9,182 nt of DNA from positions 1 through 9,182 of the forward strand of contig JBJXGS010000201.1 of assembly GCA_046160545.1 (NCBI GenBank). Reading direction: 5' to 3'. The DNA is from JAEUOS01 sp046160545 (GTDB lineage Bacteria > Pseudomonadota > Gammaproteobacteria > Burkholderiales > JAEUOS01). A program made the position numbers and the translations under genes. The notes beneath the pieces were generated by a model. It searched no databases. It was given only the letters and a program-made list of their open reading frames with translations, and was not told where the DNA came from. Shown here piece by piece: positions 1-4,723 of the stretch. The first letter of the stretch is position 1, and the number at the start of each line of letters is the position of its first letter.

Positions 1-105
1 GACTGCGGCATGAAGTACCTGCCCCGCGAGGTCGCCTACGGCAAGATGGTGGCGATGGTCGAGGGAGCCGCAATCGTGCGGCGCGAACTGGCCGGTCAGC
101 CCTGA
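1..105 (+). CDS. MetE-like cobalamin-independent methionine synthase, C-terminal end (partial)
   Basis: Only the last 34 codons are present, entering from the left edge and ending in TGA. The peptide begins DCGMKYLPREVAYGKM and continues with a VEGAAIVRREL-type end. This matches the C-terminus of short MetE-type methyltransferases, which move a methyl group from a folate or corrinoid donor to homocysteine to make methionine. In MetE the Cys of the C-terminal DCG is a zinc ligand that activates the homocysteine thiol, and that Cys is present here as the second codon. The LPRE-V-A--KM-AMVEGA pattern is closer to the short (roughly 340-370 residue) single-domain members than to E. coli MetE. The stop lies inside the 3' end of the convergent gene: 96-105 is shared coding sequence. 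The family call is from remembered motif similarity over a short stretch, so the exact subfamily is uncertain. Confidence 0.7.
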   Translation, partial: DCGMKYLPREVAYGKMVAMVEGAAIVRRELAGQP

Positions 106-863
106 GGCCGGCTGCGACGCCGCGCCAGGAGCCAGAGGGCGAGCCCGCACAAAGCCAGGGTACCCGGTTCAGGCACCGCCGAGCGCGCGGTATGCTGGCC
201 TAGCAGCGGGTGGCTCTCGGTCACCTGGCCCGCCACGAAAAAGTCAAAGCATGGCATGCCGGCATACAGGCCCGCGCAAACGCCAGGATTGACGTGCAGA
301 TTTGCCTCGCCATCTCCTACCGGTCCCGGGACGACAATCCCCTGGGGCTGCGTCGTCCATGAGGTACCCGAGGATTCGAGGTGAATCGGCGGGCCCAGCA
401 GCATGAAATTCATGCCGCCATCGATCGACAAGTCGACAAAAATGTCGAAAAAGGAATCGAAAGTCCCGCCACTGCCGCTGCCATCGCTGATGATGGTCAT
501 CTGACCAAAGCTCTGCTGAGTCGGCGACTCGCGCAGAACCACCATCGGGTTGACTACAGACACCAGCGACAGCGCCACCATTTCTATGGGAATCACGCAC
601 TGGCTGCCGGGCACGGCCATGCCGATCATGCAATCGTCGAGACGCCGTACTATGGTGTCGGTCGATCCGGGCCCGATCGGCAATCCGGCCAAAGCGCCGC
701 TGGGCAGGTTGAGAGGGGGTTGTGTGAGCGGCAGGAAAAACGTGTCCGGAATTGTCTCGAAATAATCGCTCCCCATCAGCACGACATCGGCGCGCGCGAC
801 AGACGGCGCTGCGACCATGAAGGCGATAGCGAGTAATCCGATGTGCTGAGCGAGTCGCTTCAT
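96..863 (-). CDS. PEP-CTERM sorting domain protein, function unknown
   Basis: A secreted protein of 255 residues. Residues 1-25 form a signal peptide: MKRL, a hydrophobic core, then a V-A-R-A cleavage site before Asp26. The last 26 residues are a PEP-CTERM signal: VPEPGT at about 230, a hydrophobic helix, then ARRRSR. In PEP-CTERM bacteria an exosortase recognises this tail and processes the protein at the inner membrane on its way to the surface or matrix. The mature part has no catalytic motif I recognise. It has four Cys in two pairs (DDCMIGMAVPGSQC and VCAGLYAGMPC), possibly disulfides, and a block reading PIEMVALSLVSV followed by GGTFDSFFDIFVDLSIDGG, which resembles a beta-rich region shared by other PEP-CTERM proteins. 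The ATG at 863 was chosen over upstream starts because AGGGAG (870-875) sits six bases away and the signal peptide begins there. It is divergent from the helix-turn-helix gene and overlaps the MetE-like gene at its end. Export and sorting are well supported; function is unknown. Confidence 0.88.
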   Translation of the reverse strand: MKRLAQHIGLLAIAFMVAAPSVARADVVLMGSDYFETIPDTFFLPLTQPPLNLPSGALAGLPIGPGSTDTIVRRLDDCMIGMAVPGSQCVIPIEMVALSLVSVVNPMVVLRESPTQQSFGQMTIISDGSGSGGTFDSFFDIFVDLSIDGGMNFMLLGPPIHLESSGTSWTTQPQGIVVPGPVGDGEANLHVNPGVCAGLYAGMPCFDFFVAGQVTESHPLLGQHTARSAVPEPGTLALCGLALWLLARRRSRPQG

Positions 864-999
864 TTTTATCTCCCTGAAATGGCATGCCGGCAAAAGCACT
901 TGAGCGTAAGCGTGAAGGAGCAGTACATTGACCTGACCGCCGCATCTCGCCGCGCCTGAAAGAGATGCATGAAGCGTGCCGCAGGAAGGGGTACGCGGG

Positions 1000-1014
1000 A
1001 TGCGACGAAATGCA
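1000..1014 (+). repeat. Repeat copy 1 flanking the HTH gene: ATGCGACGAAATGCA
   Basis: ATGCGACGAAATGCA lies upstream of the helix-turn-helix gene. A near copy lacking two A residues, ATGCGACGATGCA, lies just after its stop at 1496-1508. This copy overlaps the left part of the 14-bp palindrome. The pair could be two binding sites, the scar of an old insertion, or chance. Confidence 0.35.
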
Positions 1015-1019
1015 TTTCG
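1006..1019. promoter_or_regulatory. 14-bp perfect palindrome, candidate operator
   Basis: CGAAATGCATTTCG is a perfect inverted repeat. It lies 33 bases upstream of the helix-turn-helix gene start, in the 189-base region shared with the divergent PEP-CTERM gene. A second short palindrome, CGCATGCG (1018-1025), overlaps its right end. Weaker look-alikes in the same region are GAAATGGCATGCC (876-888) and GATGCAT (964-970). Position and symmetry suit an autoregulatory operator bound by the adjacent protein as a dimer; binding is inferred. I could not identify a convincing -35/-10 pair for either gene. Confidence 0.5.
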
Positions 1020-1052
1020 CATGCGCGGCAAGCGCCGCGCACGGAGGGCAGC

Positions 1053-1493
1053 ATGCGACGCCTGCGCACCACAGACCTGGACTCGCTGTGTTCATTGATC
1101 GCCTCGACCGCGCTGCGATCGCCCGAATTGCGCGTCCTGCACCGGGCGCACTGCATCCTCCTGGCGAACCTGGGCCCGGGATGCTACGGGGTCGCTCGCT
1201 TCTTTGGCGAGAGCCCGCGCAGCGTGGAGCGCTGGGTGCGCGCCTTCAATATTGGCGGTGTATCGGCCCTGCGCGATCACCACAGCGGCGGACGCCCGCG
1301 CCGGATTGGCGCAGCGCAATTGTCCGGACTCACGCAGGACCTCGCGCGCTCCCCGCGCAGCCACGGATACGCGGCGATTCACTGGACCGGCGCGCTGCTC
1401 GCCCGCCATCTCGAAACGGCCTACGACCTGAACCTGGGCGTGCGTCAGTGCCAGCGGCTCCTGCGTTCCCTGCGCGCGCCGGACAGGGATTGA
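1053..1493 (+). CDS. Orphan helix-turn-helix protein related to IS630-type transposase N-termini
   Basis: A protein of 146 residues made almost entirely of DNA-binding modules. Residues about 35-82 form a homeodomain-like helix-turn-helix followed by a basic linker: a CYGVARFFGESPRSVERWV recognition segment, GVSALRDHH, then GGRPRR. Residues about 98-142 look like the second, winged module (HWTGALLARHLETAYDLNLGV, ending RLLRSL). This is the order seen at the N-terminus of IS630/Tc1-type transposases, but the open frame stops at PDRD before any DDE catalytic domain, and no catalytic remnant is visible in the 123 bases downstream. It is therefore either a domesticated regulator or a truncated element; the intact frame favours a regulator. 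The ATG at 1053 is preceded by GGAGGG (1043-1048), a strong ribosome binding site, and was preferred to the upstream ATG at 969. It is divergent from the PEP-CTERM gene and may control it or itself. Target and function are inferred. Confidence 0.7.
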   Translation: MRRLRTTDLDSLCSLIASTALRSPELRVLHRAHCILLANLGPGCYGVARFFGESPRSVERWVRAFNIGGVSALRDHHSGGRPRRIGAAQLSGLTQDLARSPRSHGYAAIHWTGALLARHLETAYDLNLGVRQCQRLLRSLRAPDRD

Positions 1494-1495
1494 TC

Positions 1496-1508
1496 ATGCG
1501 ACGATGCA
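1496..1508 (+). repeat. Repeat copy 2 flanking the HTH gene: ATGCGACGATGCA
   Basis: This is the near copy of 1000-1014, beginning three bases after the helix-turn-helix stop codon. It also contains GATGCAA (1503-1509), which is inverted as TTGCATC at 1552-1558. Confidence 0.35.
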
Positions 1509-1542
1509 AAGGTCGCGCGCCTTGACGCACAGGCGTAGCGAC

Positions 1543-1555
1543 GCAATCCGATTGC
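1543..1555. repeat. Inverted repeat GCAATC-C-GATTGC between convergent genes
   Basis: Six-base arms around one central base lie between the convergent ends of the helix-turn-helix and phytase-like genes. As a hairpin it would have a five-base stem and three-base loop, with no T-run on either strand, so it is at most a weak terminator. Otherwise 1494-1616 shows no gene. Confidence 0.25.
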
Positions 1556-1616
1556 ATCTGCTAGCCCGGAATGTAAAGCCAGCCGACACGTTGCGCCAGC
1601 CGGCGCGCCGTTCGCC

Positions 1617-3281
1617 CTAGGCTGGTCCCCGGTTTCTTGCACGGCGGGCCATCGATCCGATCAGGCACAACCCCGCCATGAGCATGCCCCAGGTCTCGGG
1701 CTCCGGCACCGCGGAGACGCGATAGGCGAGCACCATGGTGTCGTTCTCCAACCCGGCGTCATAGCCCTGCAGCAGCCCAGCGGCATTCATGTACGCGCCA
1801 GTCGCCGACTGGAAGTCGTTGTCGTTGCCGACGAAGAGGAAGTAATCGCCGCTGCCGTCACCCACCGGCACCATCCCGAGCGCCTCCCACTTTTCGGAAA
1901 TGGTGTTGGCGTTGCCGTTGGCGGCCAGCATGTTGAGGTTGAACCTGGCGAGTTCGTTTCCGCCGTTAAGGCTTCCCAGCATGTTGAGCGCCTCGGTCCA
2001 CGCGATCGGGGTCACGCTGGCGTTCAGAATCCCGCCGGGCGCAACGGCCGCGGCGGTACCGTCGAAGCTGCCGTTGATGTTGGTCGCGGCCGAAAGATCA
2101 GCCAGCAGGACCGATTTGAAGACCGGCACGCCGTTGTTGGCGCCGCGGCCATTGCCATCGCGCGAAAGAATGAGGAGTTGATGGTTGTTGAGCGCCAGGA
2201 TGGCGCTTTGCGCGCCGGTGCGATTGACGTTCACGCCGCCGCTGGCGCCGTTGTCGTCAACGCGGGGCAGCTGGATCACATACTGGGCGATCGGGGTTGT
2301 CGGAGTGTCCGAGCCCGACACGTCGTACACCACCAGACGCGTGTTGGATCGCCCGACATTGCCTGCGGCGGAGTCCTGCAAGGTCGCGCTCTGCAGAAGA
2401 CTGAAGACGCGCGTGCCGTCCGGGCTCTGCGCGATGCCCTCCATGCCCTGGTTGATGCGGCGCCCGGACGTCGGCGGATCGGCGGCAAAGTTGATCGTGC
2501 CGTTGGGCGCGTTGGGGATCAGCGCGGCAGGCAACTGCAACTGACCGACGATTTCCTTGCCGGAATTGAAGCGGTACAGGTAGGCGCCGTACTCGTCGCC
2601 GACCCAGCCGCTGCCGGCCTTGCCGGCACGGTTGTCGAGGATCAGGCCTTCGGCGTCCATCGTCAGGCGATTGGCGAGGGTGCCGTCGCTCTGGGTGGTG
2701 GCCACGCCGGACGCCGGCGCGGTCGTTCCGAAAAGGCTGCGCGTGGCCGTGGCGAGGAGGCCGGTCGTATACGCCTGACCACCGGTCACCGCATCGGCAT
2801 AGGTGAATCGCGTCGAGCCGGTGAAGCTCATGGCGATCTGGTTCTGCGCCAGGGTCGGTGCCAGGCCGGTGTACGGGGTAAAGGTGAAGTCGAAGGTGTT
2901 GATGCGAGCCGCGTAGTTGGAAAAAATGAGGCCCGCGTTGAAGCCGCGATCGGGCAGGAAGTGGAACCTACCCGACCAGGATCCATTGCCGTTGTTGACG
3001 AAGTTGGTGATCTGCATGTCCGAGATCGAACCCAGCGTCTCGCCGGTCGCAGCATCGATGCTGGAGGCAGCGAAGCGACCGACGCCTTGCAGACCCAGAT
3101 TCCTGAATGTCGTGCCGCCCAGGGTCACACCCGTTGCGGACCATGCGCCTGTATTGGGTGCGAGCACATCGCGGTTGCTGGAGGTGTACTGCGCCGAAGC
3201 CGGCGCCGCAAAGGCGAGCGCACAGGCGATGGCGAGTGCGGGTCGACAAAACGGGATGGCAATCGGATGCCGGAGTCGCAT
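1617..3281 (-). CDS. Secreted esterase-like phytase-family protein with PEP-CTERM tail
   Basis: A protein of 554 residues. Residues 1-30 are a signal peptide (Arg-rich start, hydrophobic core, A-S-A cleavage before Gln31). VPEPETW begins at 525 and is followed by a hydrophobic helix and RRARNR, a classic PEP-CTERM signal. The body matches the 'esterase-like activity of phytase' family, a beta-propeller fold. Its acidic blocks are MDAEGLILD (208-216), WVGDEYGAYLYRF (226-238), INQGMEGIAQSPDGT (276-290), LSRDGNGRG (372-380), EKWEALGMVPVGDGSGDYF (463-481) and GNDNDF (485-490). Family members are thought to hydrolyse phosphate or other esters outside the cell, probably with bound divalent metal; the substrate here cannot be read from sequence. 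The ATG at 3281 was chosen because the signal peptide starts there and AGGGGA lies upstream; a longer frame to 3359 adds a non-signal extension. It is convergent with the helix-turn-helix gene and appears to stand alone. The exosortase needed for sorting is not in the window. Confidence 0.88.
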   Translation of the reverse strand: MRLRHPIAIPFCRPALAIACALAFAAPASAQYTSSNRDVLAPNTGAWSATGVTLGGTTFRNLGLQGVGRFAASSIDAATGETLGSISDMQITNFVNNGNGSWSGRFHFLPDRGFNAGLIFSNYAARINTFDFTFTPYTGLAPTLAQNQIAMSFTGSTRFTYADAVTGGQAYTTGLLATATRSLFGTTAPASGVATTQSDGTLANRLTMDAEGLILDNRAGKAGSGWVGDEYGAYLYRFNSGKEIVGQLQLPAALIPNAPNGTINFAADPPTSGRRINQGMEGIAQSPDGTRVFSLLQSATLQDSAAGNVGRSNTRLVVYDVSGSDTPTTPIAQYVIQLPRVDDNGASGGVNVNRTGAQSAILALNNHQLLILSRDGNGRGANNGVPVFKSVLLADLSAATNINGSFDGTAAAVAPGGILNASVTPIAWTEALNMLGSLNGGNELARFNLNMLAANGNANTISEKWEALGMVPVGDGSGDYFLFVGNDNDFQSATGAYMNAAGLLQGYDAGLENDTMVLAYRVSAVPEPETWGMLMAGLCLIGSMARRARNRGPA

Positions 3282-3334
3282 GATCTGGATTCCCCTGAAT
3301 TGGGCGCTTGAGGGAACAACGGACCATCCGATGC

Positions 3335-3349
3335 CCAACGCGCCGTTGG
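3335..3349. promoter_or_regulatory. Inverted repeat CCAACG-CGC-CGTTGG upstream of the phytase-like gene
   Basis: Six-base perfect arms around a three-base centre lie 53 bases upstream of the phytase-like start. Allowing one bulged base, the arms grow to TGCCAAC/GTTGGCA. The position suits a transcription-factor site, but no regulator can be named and no clear -35/-10 pair is visible nearby. Confidence 0.3.
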
Positions 3350-3370
3350 CACGAATCATGGACAGCCAAT

Positions 3371-3475
3371 ATGACCAAGGCGTTACCGATCGATGACGCG
3401 GCGCGCGTCTACGGCTGGCGTGCCGCCGCGGGCAGTGTCTTGCGCGACCTGTTGCTGCACCCGGCCTCGCCGTGA
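3371..3475 (+). CDS. Possible small ORF of 34 codons
   Basis: An ATG-to-TGA frame encodes MTKALPIDDAARVYGW and a further 18 residues containing VLRDLLLHP. It fills most of the gap between the divergent phytase-like gene and the convergent patatin gene, ending two bases before the latter's stop. There is no convincing ribosome binding site (GGACAG is the best nearby) and no family I recognise. It could be a genuine small protein, the remnant of a longer gene, or chance in GC-rich DNA. The rest of 3282-3477 holds only the inverted repeat listed separately. Confidence 0.2.
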   Translation: MTKALPIDDAARVYGWRAAAGSVLRDLLLHPASP

Positions 3476-3477
3476 AT

Positions 3478-4368
3478 CTATTTCTGTAAACGCCCGATGC
3501 GCTCTCGTATGGCCGGCAGCGCCGCCAGCGCGGCTCGCTCCCCTTCCAGGATCACCTCGTGCCTCGCCGCGAAGTCCGTGCCGGCCGTCACGGCGCCGGG
3601 ACGGATTACAACGTCTGCCTGCGCCAGCTCAGCCCGGGCAATGGAGCGTCCCATGATCGCAAAGGTCTGCAGGAGGATCGATCCAAGGTCATCAGGCCGC
3701 GCATTACGCGGGTTTTGCGACACATCCACCGCGATCACGATTTCCGCACCCAAGGCGCGCGCCGCCGCCACCGGCACCGGGTGGGTAAGGCCGCCATCAA
3801 CGTAGTCGCGCCCGGAGATGCGCACCGGTCGAAACGCTCCTGGCACGGCCGACGAGGCATGCACCGCCATGCCGGTGTTGCCGCTGCGAAACACCACCGG
3901 GTCCCCGGTGGCCAGGTCGGTTGCCACCACTGCGAATGGCCGCGCCAGTTTCTCCAGCGTGCGCCCGCCAACCCGCTCGTTGATGTAGTTCTCAAGGAGC
4001 TCGCCCTTGAGCAAGCCGCGCGTGATGCCGGAAATAGACCAGTCTGTGAGCACCGATTCATCCATCGCCAGGGCGACACGCTGCAGCGCAAAGCCGTCCA
4101 GGCCGGATGCATACAGCGCGCCCACCACGCTGCCGGCCGATGTGCCGGCGACCACGTCCACCGCGATGCCGTTCTGCTCGAGTATCTTGATGACGCCAAT
4201 ATGGGCAAAGCCGCGTGCCGCGCCCCCTCCCAAGGCCAGTCCAATGCGCGGCCGAGGTCGCGCAGCCGAAGGCAAGGGCTTGGACGGACCCGTGGCGCAC
4301 CCGGCAACCGCCAGGCTGATCAGCGCCGCAAAACGGCGGCGAGTGGGGTTCATGACTTTCGGTGACAT
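3478..4368 (-). CDS. Patatin-like phospholipase lipoprotein (RssA/NTE type)
   Basis: A protein of 296 residues with the patatin Ser-Asp catalytic dyad. IGLALGGGAARGFAHIGV (42-59) holds the GGGxxRG oxyanion loop. AGTSAGS (74-80) is the nucleophile elbow with Ser77. ASSAVPGAF (171-179) is the conserved middle block. YVDGGLTHPVPV (189-200) supplies Asp191. Such enzymes hydrolyse acyl esters of phospholipids or lysophospholipids. The N-terminus is unusual: TRRRFAAL (9-16) resembles a Tat motif, and LAVAGC places a lipobox Cys at 24, so the mature protein should be a lipid-anchored envelope protein exported folded. A second ATG at 4353 would give a signal five residues shorter; neither start has a good ribosome binding site, so the start is uncertain. 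It is divergent from the CDGSH gene across an 87-base gap. Family is near certain; substrate and final membrane are inferred. Confidence 0.92.
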   Translation of the reverse strand: MSPKVMNPTRRRFAALISLAVAGCATGPSKPLPSAARPRPRIGLALGGGAARGFAHIGVIKILEQNGIAVDVVAGTSAGSVVGALYASGLDGFALQRVALAMDESVLTDWSISGITRGLLKGELLENYINERVGGRTLEKLARPFAVVATDLATGDPVVFRSGNTGMAVHASSAVPGAFRPVRISGRDYVDGGLTHPVPVAAARALGAEIVIAVDVSQNPRNARPDDLGSILLQTFAIMGRSIARAELAQADVVIRPGAVTAGTDFAARHEVILEGERAALAALPAIRERIGRLQK

Positions 4369-4415
4369 GGGACAAGCATAGTCTGGCGAACTGGCAGAAA
4401 AGTGGCATCAAAAAG

Positions 4416-4421
4416 TACAAT
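4416..4421 (+). promoter_or_regulatory. Candidate -10 box TACAAT for the CDGSH gene
   Basis: TACAAT matches five of six bases of the sigma-70 -10 consensus and lies 34 bases upstream of the CDGSH start codon, giving a short leader. No good -35 is seen 16-18 bases upstream, so this is a weak or activator-dependent promoter, or chance. Confidence 0.35.
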
Positions 4422-4455
4422 CCGGCTCATTCTCACCCAACCGAAAGTTCATGCC

Positions 4456-4692
4456 ATGGCCGAACCACACATCGCACAAAAAGCGCCATACGCACTCGAT
4501 CTCACCGCCGGCGACTACTGGTGGTGCTCGTGCGGAAAGTCTGCCAAACAGCCATTTTGCGATGGCTCGCACAAAGGCAGCGAATTTTCGCCGACCAAGT
4601 TCACCATCGATGCGGACAAGAAAGTCTGGTTGTGCGGCTGCAAGCACACCGCCGGTCAGCCGTTCTGCGACGGCAAGCACAAGGATCTGTAA
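4456..4692 (+). CDS. Tandem CDGSH iron-sulfur domain protein
   Basis: A protein of 78 residues with two CDGSH [2Fe-2S] motifs. The first is CSCGKSAKQPFCDGSH (24-39), which fits C-x-C-x2-S-x3-P-x-CDG-S-H fully. The second is CGCKHTAGQPFCDGKH (60-75), which keeps the three Cys and the His ligands but has Lys where Ser, Ala or Thr is usual. Each motif should bind one redox-active [2Fe-2S] cluster through three Cys and one His, so the protein is probably a small soluble electron-transfer or cluster-handling protein. There is no signal peptide or membrane segment, so it should be cytoplasmic. The ATG at 4456 was chosen because MAEPHIAQKAPY is a typical start for this family; upstream there is only a weak GAAAG. 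It is convergent with the radical SAM gene. The partner and physiological role are not visible. Confidence 0.9.
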   Translation: MAEPHIAQKAPYALDLTAGDYWWCSCGKSAKQPFCDGSHKGSEFSPTKFTIDADKKVWLCGCKHTAGQPFCDGKHKDL

Positions 4693-4698
4693 GGCGGC

Positions 4699-4717
4699 GG
4701 GCCGATTGAACCGGCCC
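4699..4717. terminator. Hairpin between convergent CDGSH and radical SAM genes
   Basis: GGGCCG and CGGCCC form a six-base stem around a seven-base loop in the 31-base gap between the two stop codons. No T-run follows on either strand, so it is not a standard intrinsic terminator, but its position fits a shared bidirectional transcript end. Confidence 0.4.
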
Positions 4718-4723
4718 AAAGCG

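Noticed and set aside
928..956. TTGACC as a -35 for the helix-turn-helix gene
   Set aside because: The base run 17 bases downstream is CGCGCC, with no resemblance to a -10.
1053..1616. Intact insertion sequence
   Set aside because: No DDE catalytic domain, no terminal inverted repeats of useful length and no clear target duplication; only the short flanking repeat reported separately.
2178..3311. Long plus-strand open frame antisense to the phytase-like gene
   Set aside because: Its translation is low-complexity Gly/Ala/Arg/Val with no domain, as expected opposite a GC-rich gene. The minus-strand gene has a signal peptide, family blocks and sorting tail.
3315..3335. Minus-strand CGGATGG-N4-TTGTT as a sigma-54 promoter for the phytase-like gene
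   Set aside because: Only the GG and TTG are kept; the -12 C is T and the rest of the -24 element does not match.
3347..3362. TGGCACG followed by ATGGA, resembling the sigma-54 -24/-12 promoter reported for PEP-CTERM genes
   Set aside because: The -24 half is perfect, but the -12 half lacks the essential GC (it reads GG), and it points away from the PEP-CTERM gene towards a doubtful small ORF.
3559..4365. Plus-strand open frame antisense to the patatin gene
   Set aside because: Arg/His-rich composition without motifs; the minus strand encodes a complete catalytic dyad.
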